A DNA stretch of 38,218 nucleotides, from contig CAIQOJ010000108.1 of NCBI GenBank assembly GCA_903873395.1, positions 1-38,218 of the forward strand. The letters are read 5' to 3'. Each line of letters begins with the position of its first letter. Within the stretch, counting starts at the first letter, position 1. Shown piece by piece: positions 8,311 through 17,431 of this stretch. The translations under genes and the position numbers were made by a program. The notes below the pieces were generated by a model. It was not told where the DNA came from, made no database searches, and saw nothing but the letters and a program-made list of their open reading frames with translations. The DNA is from an uncultured Acidimicrobiaceae bacterium. Lineage in GTDB: Bacteria; Actinomycetota; Acidimicrobiia; Acidimicrobiales; RAAP-2.

Positions 8311-9545
8311 CCGATGTCGTCGTCGTGGGCGCAGGAATGGCGGGCCTGGCCTGTGCCGCCGACCTGACTCAGGCTGGGGTGCCGTGCACGGTGATCGAGG
8401 CCTCGGACGGTGTGGGTGGTCGTGTCCGCACGGACCTTGTCGATGGCTTTCAGTTGGACCGAGGCTTCCAGATCCTTCTGACGGCCTATCCGCAGGTCCA
8501 GGCCCGCCTGGACCTCGATGCACTGGACCTGCGCCCATTTGCTGCCGGAGCGGTCGTCCGCACGGCTCGGGGTATGGCCCGCGTGGAAGATCCACTGCGG
8601 CGGCCGACCACGATCCCCGCCACATTGGCTGCCCCGATCGGCTCGCTGGCCGACAAGGTTCGGGTGGCGGCACTGGTGGCCCGCATCCGCATGAGTTCAG
8701 TGACCCGGTTGCTTAGCCGACCCGAGGTGACGACCAGGGAACGCCTGACCGCCGCGGGGTTCAGCGACCGGATGATCGAAACCTTCTGGCGCCCCCTGTT
8801 CGCCGGAATCCAACTCGATCCAGACCTCGAGGTGTCGAGCTATCGCTTCGACCTGATCCTGCGCATGCTGGCGACCGGCCCAACGGCTGTGCCGGCTCAG
8901 GGGATGGGAGCAATCGCCGTCCAGATGGCGGCCAACCTTCCTCCCGGAACTCTTGCCCTTGATTCCCGAGTTGAGCGCCTGGTCGGCACGACGGTGCATC
9001 GAGATGATGGCCACAAGATCACCGCCCGGGCTGTCGTCGTGGCCACGGAAGGCCCCGAGGCTCACCGGCTGCTGGGTGCCTCGGTGCCCGATCCTGGCTC
9101 TCGGGCTGTTGCGTGCTGCTGGTTCAGTGCCCCAACGACGCCGGTGGCTGGCCGCGCCCTGGTGCTGGACGGGACGGGGAACGGCCCGGCACGCAATCTC
9201 GCCGTGCTCAGCGAAGTGGCACCGACCTACGCCCCGCAGGGGCGGTCGTTGGTCGCCGCCGCCGTTCCGGGCCCGGACGCAAAGGATCCACGGGTGACCA
9301 CACGCGTGGTGGACCAGTTGTCGCGGTGGTTCGGCTCCACCACGACGGAATGGTCTCATCTCCGGACGGACGTCATCCCCCATGGACAGCCCCTGCAGGT
9401 GCCGCCGCTCGATCTTCGCCAGTCGGTAGACCTTGGCGAAGGGGTGTTCGTTGCCGGTGACCACCGGGACACGGCATCACTCCAAGGTGCGCTGGTCAGC
9501 GGTGGTCGAGCCGCCCGGGCTGTCGTGGCCCACCTGGCCGGCTGA
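8295..9545 (+). CDS. FAD-dependent amine oxidase / phytoene-desaturase-like oxidoreductase
   Basis: 416-residue flavoprotein. The N-terminal dinucleotide fold VVVVGAGMAGLACAADL is followed by TVIEASDGVGGRVRTD, the classic amine-oxidase/desaturase GG doublet. GFQLDRGFQILLTAYPQ is typical of the uncharacterised branch near protoporphyrinogen oxidase and carotenoid desaturases. The C-terminal FAD motif is GVFVAGDHRDTASLQGALVSGG. The start is unclear: GTG 8295 was chosen, and TTG 8307 overlaps the previous stop (TTGA). The overlap with the chelatase-like gene means co-translation. A tetrapyrrole substrate would fit the neighbour, but nothing in the sequence proves it. Confidence 0.83.
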   Translation: MPTPLTDVVVVGAGMAGLACAADLTQAGVPCTVIEASDGVGGRVRTDLVDGFQLDRGFQILLTAYPQVQARLDLDALDLRPFAAGAVVRTARGMARVEDPLRRPTTIPATLAAPIGSLADKVRVAALVARIRMSSVTRLLSRPEVTTRERLTAAGFSDRMIETFWRPLFAGIQLDPDLEVSSYRFDLILRMLATGPTAVPAQGMGAIAVQMAANLPPGTLALDSRVERLVGTTVHRDDGHKITARAVVVATEGPEAHRLLGASVPDPGSRAVACCWFSAPTTPVAGRALVLDGTGNGPARNLAVLSEVAPTYAPQGRSLVAAAVPGPDAKDPRVTTRVVDQLSRWFGSTTTEWSHLRTDVIPHGQPLQVPPLDLRQSVDLGEGVFVAGDHRDTASLQGALVSGGRAARAVVAHLAG

Positions 9546-9565
9546 CCACGTCATGACCTAGGTAC

Positions 9566-11527
9566 TCAGGTGTAGCGGTCGAGCACCTGCTCGATTCGCT
9601 CGAGTCCACTGGGGTTGAGGTGGGTTCCTGGCTCGATGGCACGAGGCGGACAGTGTCCGTTGATCTCCAGATGGCGCAGCCTGTCGGCCAGTTCGACCAA
9701 GTCGTCGTCCTGGCCGTCTTCTGATGATTGCTGGGAGACACCATTGATCTCTTCGATGATCAGGTGCACCATGACCGTGGCAAGTCCATCGAGGATGATT
9801 CGGCCGTCCTCTGGCGCCAGGAGAGCTTTGCCGGGTGCTCGCGCCACCGAATCGATGGCCGCTGACGCCCGGCCTCGGGCGCCGATGAGTTCCGCGTTCA
9901 TGAACAGTGGCCTCTCGAGTTGCCCGGCAGACATGGACCTGACCTCGTCGCGATAACGGCGGAGGGCCTCGATGACATCGACCAAGGCGGCACATATGGA
10001 CCCAGAACGCTTGACGATCCACAGGATGCTGACGCACAAGATCAAGAGACCGCCGACAAACGTGCAGACGAATCGGTCGTATGAGGTTCCGGTCACTGGG
10101 TCACCTGCGGTACTCAACAGATAGATGATGAAGACCGAGTAGCCAGTGACAGCCAGGGCGTAGTTGGAGGCCAAGAAGACGAGAATCATGCTGGCGGCGA
10201 TGGAGATGATGGCGATCGTCACCCACCCGGTCGGGTGGATGGCGACGTCGATCAGCAGCGCCAAGGCAACCCCGACGAGTGTTGCTGTCAGTCGGGAAAA
10301 GACCCGGATGTTGGTGTCGGCTTGGCTGGGCTTGGAATCCCAGCCCACCGTCATGGGGATCCAATAGCCATGGGGAATGTGCCAGAGCTCGCTGATGATG
10401 GCGGCCACCATCATGACGATGGCGAGTCGGATGCCGTGCCGGAGGGCGGTGTCCTGCATGTTGAGATGAGGTCGGATCGCCGGCCACGTGAGTCGTGGCC
10501 TGTCCGGTAGGCGGACGCCGCTTTTTGGTCCGATCGACCAGGGTTCCATCAACCGGTCGGCGGCGCGCACGAGCGCGGTTGCCGGGGTGGCCACCACCCG
10601 GGGAGGTAGGTCAGGTGCTTCTGCCACGCATCGCTGGCGTGCCGCCTCTACGTCGGCTCGCCTGGCTGCCACGGAAGCTGCGGTTGCCGGCCAGCGCAGG
10701 GTCCGGGCCATGGACCGGCACAGTGCGGCACACGCATTGACCAGCCCAGTTCCCGCCGTGCGGGAGGGGCCTGGGGCCAGTCCATCCACCACGTCGGTCA
10801 GCGCCATGAGTCCGAATCGCCCCTGGCTGACCTCCCTCGTCAACTCGTGGAACCACGTGGCCGCGGGATCCCGGTGATCGTCCAGGGCGAGATCGCTGTC
10901 GGCATCTTGGAGGCGTTGGGCATGGACGACATTGACCATGGACCGCCATCCTTGAGGCGCACTCAGGCCCATGCCGGTCAGCACCACGGCCAGGGCGGCC
11001 CGACTGCCGTCGGCTCGACGCCAGAGCCAGGGAACGGTCACCACAATGATGGAAGCCGAGGCCCCGACAGCAAAGGCGAGGGCTTGATCTAGTGCGTGGG
11101 GCAGTACCTCGTGCTCACCGCTGAAGATCGATCCGATGACCATGGCGAGCACCCCAATCATCGTCGCCGTGGGTCCGGCGAAGGTGGCGAAGCCGCAGAT
11201 CAGGGCCAGAAGCGTGAGGAAGACGACGTGGAGGACCGGAAGGTCCGAGACCAGCCCGCCGATGAGGGTGGTCAAGGTCAACAACACAGCACCGCTGAGC
11301 AGAGCGGCCAGTCGACGTCGATAGGAGCCGGCGTTCGTGGTGTCGAGAAAGCCACCGACGAGCACGGCGCCTAGGGCCAGGGCCGGACCGTAGTCCTGGT
11401 GCCCCGTCCATCGGGCCGCAGTCAACACGAGGGCCAACAGGACGCCGATACGCGCCGGCCGCCAGACGATGATCGATGGCCGGTCCACGTAGCGGTAGGT
11501 GTTCCAGGTCTCGCGCAGCACTCGCAC
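9566..11527 (-). CDS. FUSC-family membrane protein (aromatic-acid-exporter-like)
   Basis: 653-residue integral membrane protein with the duplicated architecture of the FUSC/YccS/AaeB superfamily. The first cluster of hydrophobic helices spans about residues 25-170 and a soluble section about 175-345. The second cluster (about 355-500) begins LRHGIRLAIVMMVAAIISEL and includes HGYWIPMTVGWDSKPSQADT, close to the FUSC_2 signature. A soluble tail of about 140 residues follows. Family members export aromatic acids or small amphipathic compounds; the role here is unknown. It starts at GTG 11527 with no strong Shine-Dalgarno sequence. It is convergent with the FAD gene, with a 20-nt gap. Confidence 0.85.
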   Translation of the reverse strand: MRVLRETWNTYRYVDRPSIIVWRPARIGVLLALVLTAARWTGHQDYGPALALGAVLVGGFLDTTNAGSYRRRLAALLSGAVLLTLTTLIGGLVSDLPVLHVVFLTLLALICGFATFAGPTATMIGVLAMVIGSIFSGEHEVLPHALDQALAFAVGASASIIVVTVPWLWRRADGSRAALAVVLTGMGLSAPQGWRSMVNVVHAQRLQDADSDLALDDHRDPAATWFHELTREVSQGRFGLMALTDVVDGLAPGPSRTAGTGLVNACAALCRSMARTLRWPATAASVAARRADVEAARQRCVAEAPDLPPRVVATPATALVRAADRLMEPWSIGPKSGVRLPDRPRLTWPAIRPHLNMQDTALRHGIRLAIVMMVAAIISELWHIPHGYWIPMTVGWDSKPSQADTNIRVFSRLTATLVGVALALLIDVAIHPTGWVTIAIISIAASMILVFLASNYALAVTGYSVFIIYLLSTAGDPVTGTSYDRFVCTFVGGLLILCVSILWIVKRSGSICAALVDVIEALRRYRDEVRSMSAGQLERPLFMNAELIGARGRASAAIDSVARAPGKALLAPEDGRIILDGLATVMVHLIIEEINGVSQQSSEDGQDDDLVELADRLRHLEINGHCPPRAIEPGTHLNPSGLERIEQVLDRYT

Positions 11528-11610
11528 CTGGGCACGCTAACCCGGCCTCCGGTCGAATCCGGACGGGCTGGGTCTCCTGGGTGGAAGAGGTCAGATGGTG
11601 GAGGTCTACC

Positions 11611-12735
11611 TCAGGAGCTACAGCGGTCGCCCAGCCAAGGCTGGCGCCCGGCCATGTTGTAGAGGGTGACGGCCACCGTGTCCTGCTCGGCCCGTGAGGC
11701 GGCGTTGGGAGGAACTCCCACGAGGTAGCCCAACCCTGCCGATCGGGCTGCCGAGTTCCAGGTCGACTGGCTGAACTGGAAGGCACCCATGTAGGTCCCG
11801 CCCGGGGAGGCGATCTGATAGTTGCCACCCGACTCGGCCTGAATGACGCACTGGAGGAATGGAGGAAGCGGAGGGTCCGAGACGGAAGACCCTGTCCCTC
11901 GAGACACGGGGGCCGGGGCGGCGGGGGCCGAGGGGTTCGGGATGGTGGCCACTGTGGTCGTCGGCGCCGGGCCTGATCCCGCCTGGGCCGAGGTGGTGTG
12001 GGCGGGGGATACTGATGTCGCGACAACAGCCGCTGCAGCACGCTGTGCCATAGCTGCCTGTTGGGCAGAAACGGCTGCTGCCAACTGACCAGTGACTTGG
12101 GCCTTGGCAGCGGCCAACTGCGAGGTCGCCACCGACACCTGGGCTAAGGCGTGGTCCCGAGCAGCCTGATCAGCGGTGTCTTGTGACTGGCGCTGACGCA
12201 GCGCGGCTCGTTGGTCTTGCAGTGCCGCCTGGGCAGTATGCAACTGGTCGATGGTGGTGGTGATGGAACCGGCAGCCAAGCTGGCATACTCGCTGGCCGC
12301 TTGGGCCCGTGCCCCCGAATTGTTGCCGAAGAGTGCGCCGGCCACGCCACTGTTGCCTGCCCCGGAGTTGATGTAGGAGAGGATGGCCTGGGTCCGGACG
12401 ATGCGCAGTTTGGCGTCGATGGCCTGCTGGTCGATGCCGATCTGACGATTCAGCCGGGCCATCTCCTGTTCGTCCTTGGCCACCCGGGCAGAGGCCATTG
12501 ACGCAGCTTGCCGGTAGCTATCGGCTTCGAGTTGGGAGAGGACTAGCTGGTGAGCAAGTGAGGCCGCCTGGGTCTGCAGGCTGGCCACCTGATCTGCTCC
12601 GGCCGGGCGCGGCACGAGCACGGCCATGGCGCAAGCCAGGGCAAAGAGCACGGGGAGCCAGCGGGCCGCTCGTGGGGCCTGGGCGTGCCCCGCACCGTAC
12701 GGCCCGCAGTGCGGGATCGTCCGGGTGGGGTGCAT
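11611..12735 (-). CDS. Secreted coiled-coil protein with RPF/transglycosylase-like C-terminal domain
   Basis: 374 residues. A Sec signal peptide (WLPVLFALACAMAVLVP, cleavage near AGA-DQ, residue 48) is followed by a long Ala/Gln-rich coiled coil (about 50-245) like those of peptidoglycan hydrolases such as RipA and Cwl proteins. A Pro/Thr/Ala linker (about 245-290) leads to a compact domain with CVIQAESGGNYQ, GGTYMGAFQFSQSTW and QPWLGDRC. Glu301 is the likely catalytic acid, and Cys296 with Cys372 would form the disulfide seen in RPF-type domains. It probably cleaves or remodels peptidoglycan at the cell surface. It is separated from the FUSC gene downstream by 83 nt. Confidence 0.88.
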   Translation of the reverse strand: MHPTRTIPHCGPYGAGHAQAPRAARWLPVLFALACAMAVLVPRPAGADQVASLQTQAASLAHQLVLSQLEADSYRQAASMASARVAKDEQEMARLNRQIGIDQQAIDAKLRIVRTQAILSYINSGAGNSGVAGALFGNNSGARAQAASEYASLAAGSITTTIDQLHTAQAALQDQRAALRQRQSQDTADQAARDHALAQVSVATSQLAAAKAQVTGQLAAAVSAQQAAMAQRAAAAVVATSVSPAHTTSAQAGSGPAPTTTVATIPNPSAPAAPAPVSRGTGSSVSDPPLPPFLQCVIQAESGGNYQIASPGGTYMGAFQFSQSTWNSAARSAGLGYLVGVPPNAASRAEQDTVAVTLYNMAGRQPWLGDRCSS

Positions 12736-12961
12736 GAGTCCATGTACCTTACCGGCGCCTTTCTGAGATGGCCATCGGGCGCATCGTCCCAGGTCACAGC
12801 GTTGACACCCGATGAGTCACCGACCCCAGGTGCGGTCGTGCGCCATTCGGCGGTGGGACTTCTGGCCCTGTCTGAGGTCGTGGACCCGGCGTAGGTTCGT
12901 CGTGAGGAACGAAACACGGAGCAGGGAGACGGAGACGTGGGGTGTGCGGCACGGCTGACGT

Positions 12962-13013
12962 GACACGACTGCAGGACATGACTGCACGACGCGACTGCAC
13001 GACACGACAGCAA
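12962..13013. repeat. 13-bp tandem repeat, four units, in a 310-nt intergenic gap
   Basis: Units start at 12962, 12975, 12988 and 13001. The consensus is GACACGACTGCAC, with positions 4-5 varying as AC, AT or GC; the last unit is degenerate (GACACGACAGCAA). The array ends 32 nt before the ATG of the acyltransferase gene and would lie in its 5' leader or promoter. The rest of the gap 12736-13045 shows no ORF I can support; it must contain divergent promoters for the secreted protein and the acyltransferase. A weaker similar stretch precedes the first unit. Confidence 0.85.
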
Positions 13014-13045
13014 CCGGAGTTGGCGGGAGGAACAGGGGAGTAGTT

Positions 13046-14575
13046 ATGGGACCGGATAGGGATCGATTCATGCGCGATGCCGACGCGCTGGCGTGGAACA
13101 TGGAGCACGATCCGGGTCTGCGCTCGACCATCGTTGGGGTGGCGTGGCTGGCCAATCGGCCCGATGCTGATGTGCTGGCCCGGCGGTTGGAGCGAGCCAC
13201 CCGATTGGCACCGAGATTCCGCCAACGCCCTGTAGCTACCCCTGGTCGTCTGTCGACGCCTCGATGGGTCGACTGCCCGTTCGACCTCTCGCTTCACCTG
13301 AGACGCATCGAGGCTCCAGAACCTCGGACCACGGAGACGGTGCTGGCTGTGGCCCGCGCTGAGGCCATGACCGAGTTCGACCCTTCGAGGCCTCTGTGGA
13401 AGTTCACCTTGGTGGAGGGTCTGGCCGGTGACCGAGCGGCTCTGGTGATGAAGGTGCACCATTCCTTGACCGATGGTCTGGGCGGCATGCAGTTGGCCCT
13501 GCTGGTGTTCGAGACCACGGAGGACCCCGATCTTGGCGACGAGGTGACAGAGCCGGAGGTCGAACCGACACCATCGGCGCTTGGGTTGGCCCGTGAGGCG
13601 GGCGCCTACTCGGTCGCTCGGGTGACTGATGCTGTGGCCGCAGGATTCCGGAACTTGGGACCGGCGGCAACCGAGGCCGTCCGCCATCCGCTGCGGACGG
13701 CGTTGGACACCATGGCAACGGTGAGTTCACTGGGACGGTTCGTCCATCCTGTGGCCGACACCTTGTCACCCGTGATGACCGAGCGGGGACTCGACCGACA
13801 CCTCGATCTGATCGAGGTTCGCTTGGATGATCTCAAGATTGCAGGTGCATCGGTCGGTGGCACCCTGAACGATGCTTTCGTGGCGTCGATCACCGGGGGA
13901 CTGCGCCGCTACCACGAGCACCACGGTGCTTCGGTGGACGAACTTCGGGTGACGATGCCCATCTCCTTGCGGCGTCCCGAGGATCCGCTCGGCGGCAACC
14001 GCATCACCTTGGAGCGCTTTGTGGTCCCGGTGGGTGAGCGCGATCCTTCGGCCCGAGTGCGCATCACCGGGTGGCGGTGTCGTGCCGCCCGCAACGAAGA
14101 AGCCTTGCCGCTGTCTGACGTAGTGGCGGGAATGCTGAACCTGCTGCCCTCCTCGGTCATCGGTTCGATGCTCAAGCACGTGGACTTCTTGGCCAGCGAC
14201 GTACCTGGAGTCACCGTCCCCCTCTATCTCGGTGGGGCTCGGGTTCTCGGCTATCACGCATTCGGGCCGACGACGGGCGCTGCCTTCAACGCCACGCTGG
14301 TGTCCTATGACGGCGTGTGCGCTATTGGCTGCACGATCGATACTGCCGCGGTCCCCGATCCCGAACGACTGATGGCCTGCTTGCGAGAGGGCTTCGACGA
14401 GGTGCTCGTTCTGGCTGGGGACTTCACTCCGGCGGCGTCGCTGGTGGCCTCTGGGCACATGCGTGCAGACGACGACCGACGAGAAGCGGAACGTTCCGAT
14501 CCCGGCCCGCTACGGAAGATGACGCCCAGGACGAACAGTCGTGGTTCTGCATCGACGGTGCTCGCCTCTCGGTGA
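13046..14575 (+). CDS. Wax ester synthase / diacylglycerol acyltransferase (WS/DGAT)
   Basis: 509-residue acyl-CoA-dependent acyltransferase that makes triacylglycerol or wax esters for storage lipid. The catalytic motif HHSLTDG is at residues 138-144. The N-terminal DADALAWNME, the PLWKF segment and the C-terminal family blocks are present: MPISLRRPEDPLGGNRI, SDVPGVTVPLYLGG, and FNATLVSYDGVCAIGCTID. GGGGAG-type sequence 5-6 nt upstream supports ATG 13046. The final 40 residues are polar and unconserved. It is monocistronic and preceded by a 13-bp repeat array. Storage-lipid acyltransferases of this kind are abundant in actinobacteria. Confidence 0.93.
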   Translation: MGPDRDRFMRDADALAWNMEHDPGLRSTIVGVAWLANRPDADVLARRLERATRLAPRFRQRPVATPGRLSTPRWVDCPFDLSLHLRRIEAPEPRTTETVLAVARAEAMTEFDPSRPLWKFTLVEGLAGDRAALVMKVHHSLTDGLGGMQLALLVFETTEDPDLGDEVTEPEVEPTPSALGLAREAGAYSVARVTDAVAAGFRNLGPAATEAVRHPLRTALDTMATVSSLGRFVHPVADTLSPVMTERGLDRHLDLIEVRLDDLKIAGASVGGTLNDAFVASITGGLRRYHEHHGASVDELRVTMPISLRRPEDPLGGNRITLERFVVPVGERDPSARVRITGWRCRAARNEEALPLSDVVAGMLNLLPSSVIGSMLKHVDFLASDVPGVTVPLYLGGARVLGYHAFGPTTGAAFNATLVSYDGVCAIGCTIDTAAVPDPERLMACLREGFDEVLVLAGDFTPAASLVASGHMRADDDRREAERSDPGPLRKMTPRTNSRGSASTVLASR

Positions 14576-14620
14576 CCGGCCCGGGATCCGTGTGATCGAA
14601 CCAGTCCCTGGCCTCATCGA

Positions 14621-15532
14621 TCAGACGGTCGACGGCAGGGGCTGAGTTGTCACCCAGCGCAGTCCGATGGACAACAACCGGGTTGCCGGGCGCACGGCAA
14701 GGGCATCGCCAGCTGGCACGGTGGGTAGGCGAAGTTGGTGCCGAGCCCACCCGGGAAGTACTCCGATAGCTGCGGCCACCAAGAGGCCGTAGGCCACCCG
14801 CTCGTGGGGCCATCGGTTGGCTCCGCGCAGGACGAAGCGTCGGGCCCGTCGGGCTTCGTCGGTGAGGGCCAACTCGGGACGGACACCGGTGAGGTAGGTG
14901 TCGAGTTCGATCCGAGATGTCGGAACTTGGGTCGCACCGAGGTCGAAGGCCACCTTGGCCATGTCGTGCACGTAGGCGTCCTCGTCGGCCTCGCTTAACT
15001 CCATGGCGCCATAGGCACGGGTTGCGGCGAGAAAGCCCTGCACCTCAGCAGCATGGACCCACGTCAGCAGAGCGGGATCGCCGGCCGAGTAGGGGCGACC
15101 GTCGGAGGCCGTTCCGGCGACCTTGGTGTGAATACGACGAACACGGGCGATGACCTCGTCAGCCTCGGTGTGAGACAGGTAGGTCGTGGTGCCGAGGAAT
15201 TGGGCCGTCCGTTCCAGTCGGCCCAAGGGGTCTTCTCGGTAGTTGGAGTGCTGGTCGACACCGGCCATGGCCAAGGGGTGCAGCATCTGGAAGAGCAGAG
15301 CGGAAAGACCACCGATGAGCATGGCCGGGAGGTCGGCGTGCACCCGTCGGACGATCGAATCGGGATCGAGGTAGGCCAGGTCTGGATCCATGCACGGAGG
15401 CGGAGGATCGTCACGCATGCCCATGGATCGCCGCAGTTGGGCGCGGACCTCGGTGCGTACGGCTTCTACCCCTTCGTGGGTCGCCGCCTGACCGGCGCTA
15501 TGGGCCTCGGCGATGAGGGCCAGGGGTTCCAT
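14621..15532 (-). CDS. MpaB/DUF2236-family oxygenase
   Basis: 303 residues of the latex-clearing/MpaB-like DUF2236 family, heme-linked oxygenases with a mostly helical fold. It opens with a charged helix, then SIVRRVHADLPAMLIGGLSALLFQMLHPLAMAGVDQHSNYREDPLGRLERT. TTTYLSHTEADEVIARVRRIH and DPALLTWVHAAEVQGFLAATRAYG follow and are highly typical of the family; the conserved histidines in VDQHS, RRIH and TWVH are candidate heme or metal ligands. The frame is open to 16177 over the upstream gene, but ATG 15532 matches the family start. It lies 28 nt behind the GH36 gene, likely one transcript. Confidence 0.85.
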   Translation of the reverse strand: MEPLALIAEAHSAGQAATHEGVEAVRTEVRAQLRRSMGMRDDPPPPCMDPDLAYLDPDSIVRRVHADLPAMLIGGLSALLFQMLHPLAMAGVDQHSNYREDPLGRLERTAQFLGTTTYLSHTEADEVIARVRRIHTKVAGTASDGRPYSAGDPALLTWVHAAEVQGFLAATRAYGAMELSEADEDAYVHDMAKVAFDLGATQVPTSRIELDTYLTGVRPELALTDEARRARRFVLRGANRWPHERVAYGLLVAAAIGVLPGWARHQLRLPTVPAGDALAVRPATRLLSIGLRWVTTQPLPSTV

Positions 15533-15560
15533 GTCTTGGGACCCTACCGGGGACCGTCGG

Positions 15561-17360
15561 TCAGGTCGGGTCGCGGGTGCTCCACTCCCGAGTCGTCCCG
15601 GTGGTCGGATCAGTCTCCAGGGTTGATCCGCCGATGGAGTGCAGGCGGCTGGGCGAGGGCCCGTCGAGCAGGTCCGGACAGCGGGCCGGACGACCCTGAC
15701 GGGCTGCGTCATCGCTGGCTCGACCCAGGGCGATGACCTCGTCGAGCAGTGCCCGGGCCTTGCCGTCAAGAAGGGACAGGTCGTCGGATACGAGGGCCAT
15801 GCCACCTGACACCGCCACCGCTCGGGCCCAGGTGCGGGCCGACTCTGGGCCGAGTGCGGTGTCGGAGGATCGAAGCATGAGGCAGTCCGGGTCGTTGAGC
15901 CAGAGATTCCGGTGCATCCACGAGCGCGAGAGGGTGTTGGTGAGTGCGTGGGCCGTAGCGGGCTGGGTTCCGAGGTAGCCGGGAACGATCTCTTCGTCCC
16001 GACCGAGCGCCCAGACCGGAGCCACGTCGGGGCCGATGCGGTTGGCGTCGACCACACCCACCACATGGGCCAGTGGGACGCCGCAGCCCAGGAGGAAGGC
16101 ATCGGATCCGGCTCCACGACGGAGGGCATCGAATCCGCTCCGCACCCGTTCGGCTGGGGTCTGACCAGGGTCGGCATAGCCCCCGTCGACCGATGGCGAG
16201 AAGGTGAAATCCAGCTTCAGGTACGGGAACCCGGCATCGACCACGGCTGCCGCAACGTGTTCGAGGTGGCTGAGTGCGTCAGGGTGAGTCGTGTCGAGCC
16301 CGTACATGTAGCCGTCGAGGCCACCACCCCAGGCCGGGTTCCACCACGTACGCAGCGGGCCCCGGTCGACACCACCGACGGTTCGTCGGGCCAGCCAATC
16401 CGGGTGACGCTGGGCCACCTCTGAGTCGGGGGCGACCAAGAACGGAGCCAACCACAGCCCCGGGGTGCGCCCAGCACCGCGAATGGCGCTGGCCAGCCCG
16501 GACAGATCCGAGGGGAACTGGTCACTGGTGTCGAGCCAGTCACCGATGGCCGCCTGGTAGCCGTCGTCGATCTGGAACACGTCGAACGGCCAGCGATCGG
16601 CTTCGGTCAGGTTGGCCAGAAGGTCGTGCTCGGTGACCTGATGAAAGTACTGATACCAGCTGCACCATCCCACCTGGTAGTCCGCCTGGGTCCTAGCGCC
16701 GGCCTCGCGACCGATGCTTGTCGCCCACTCCTCGAGCAGCTCACTCACTCCAGGGCCACCCCCGTTGTGCACGACGTCGTGAAGGATGCGCACACGTCCG
16801 GAGGCCAGAGTGGCGTCGCCCAGGAACGCCTCGGCGCGAAGTTCGGGTGCCGGCTGGCCTGGATCCGTGCCCGGAACGAGCCGCAAGGTGCCGTCGTGGT
16901 GGTCCCCTCCCATGAACCCGACCAGGAGAGGCGACTCACCCGGAGCGTCATCGGCCAAGACGGTGGTCCATTCGGATCGCAGCTCTCCCGCTCGGGCCGG
17001 ACGCTGATCAGCGTGGTGGGCTGCTCGCAGGAGTTCATGTCCGCCGAGGGTCGACGGGTCGACGTCGAGGCCGAGGACGGCTGTGGCAGTGGGGGACCAC
17101 GACTGGTAGCCGTTGCGAAACATCCGGATCGGAGGAGTGCTGTCCATCAACCGGTAGACGAGGGCCACCGACCGGATGCCGACGGCGCCCGTGGCCTGAT
17201 TGGCCACCGACCACTTGGTGCGGTTGGGACCGACCTCGACGTGGACCTCCACGGGACCGAGCCTGAAGGCCCCCGTATCGCCCGACCAGGGTGTTGTCAG
17301 CGTGGGAGACGTATCGCCCTCGGAGAGCACGACGTCGATGGCCAACGGTACGAGTTGCAC
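15561..17360 (-). CDS. GH36-family alpha-galactosidase
   Basis: 599-residue cytoplasmic (no signal peptide) retaining glycosidase expected to release alpha-galactose from raffinose-type sugars or galactolipids. A beta-sandwich N-terminal domain contains MFRNGYQSWSP (80-90). The catalytic barrel carries GWCSWYQYF (231-239), IDDGYQ (264-269) and WLAPF (303-307). The nucleophile Asp384 lies in YLKLDFTF and the acid/base Asp445 in ANRIGPDVAPVW. All GH36 hallmarks are intact. It is somewhat shorter than typical 700-aa bacterial members. No sugar transporter or LacI regulator is adjacent; a 12-bp palindrome lies 43 nt upstream in the divergent gap. Confidence 0.93.
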   Translation of the reverse strand: MQLVPLAIDVVLSEGDTSPTLTTPWSGDTGAFRLGPVEVHVEVGPNRTKWSVANQATGAVGIRSVALVYRLMDSTPPIRMFRNGYQSWSPTATAVLGLDVDPSTLGGHELLRAAHHADQRPARAGELRSEWTTVLADDAPGESPLLVGFMGGDHHDGTLRLVPGTDPGQPAPELRAEAFLGDATLASGRVRILHDVVHNGGGPGVSELLEEWATSIGREAGARTQADYQVGWCSWYQYFHQVTEHDLLANLTEADRWPFDVFQIDDGYQAAIGDWLDTSDQFPSDLSGLASAIRGAGRTPGLWLAPFLVAPDSEVAQRHPDWLARRTVGGVDRGPLRTWWNPAWGGGLDGYMYGLDTTHPDALSHLEHVAAAVVDAGFPYLKLDFTFSPSVDGGYADPGQTPAERVRSGFDALRRGAGSDAFLLGCGVPLAHVVGVVDANRIGPDVAPVWALGRDEEIVPGYLGTQPATAHALTNTLSRSWMHRNLWLNDPDCLMLRSSDTALGPESARTWARAVAVSGGMALVSDDLSLLDGKARALLDEVIALGRASDDAARQGRPARCPDLLDGPSPSRLHSIGGSTLETDPTTGTTREWSTRDPT

Positions 17361-17403
17361 GGGACAACGCTAGGCCTGGTGCTCGGTCCGTGTCCCGCCC
17401 GAC

Positions 17404-17415
17404 GCACGTACGTGC
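17404..17415. promoter_or_regulatory. 12-bp perfect palindrome in divergent promoter gap
   Basis: GCACGTACGTGC is a perfect palindrome lying in the 71-nt gap between the GH36 start (17360, minus) and the PcfJ-like start (17432, plus). Its place between divergent starts makes it a candidate operator for one or both genes. No regulator gene is nearby, so this is a positional argument only. Confidence 0.4.
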
Positions 17416-17431
17416 CCGATGACCTGGACAG

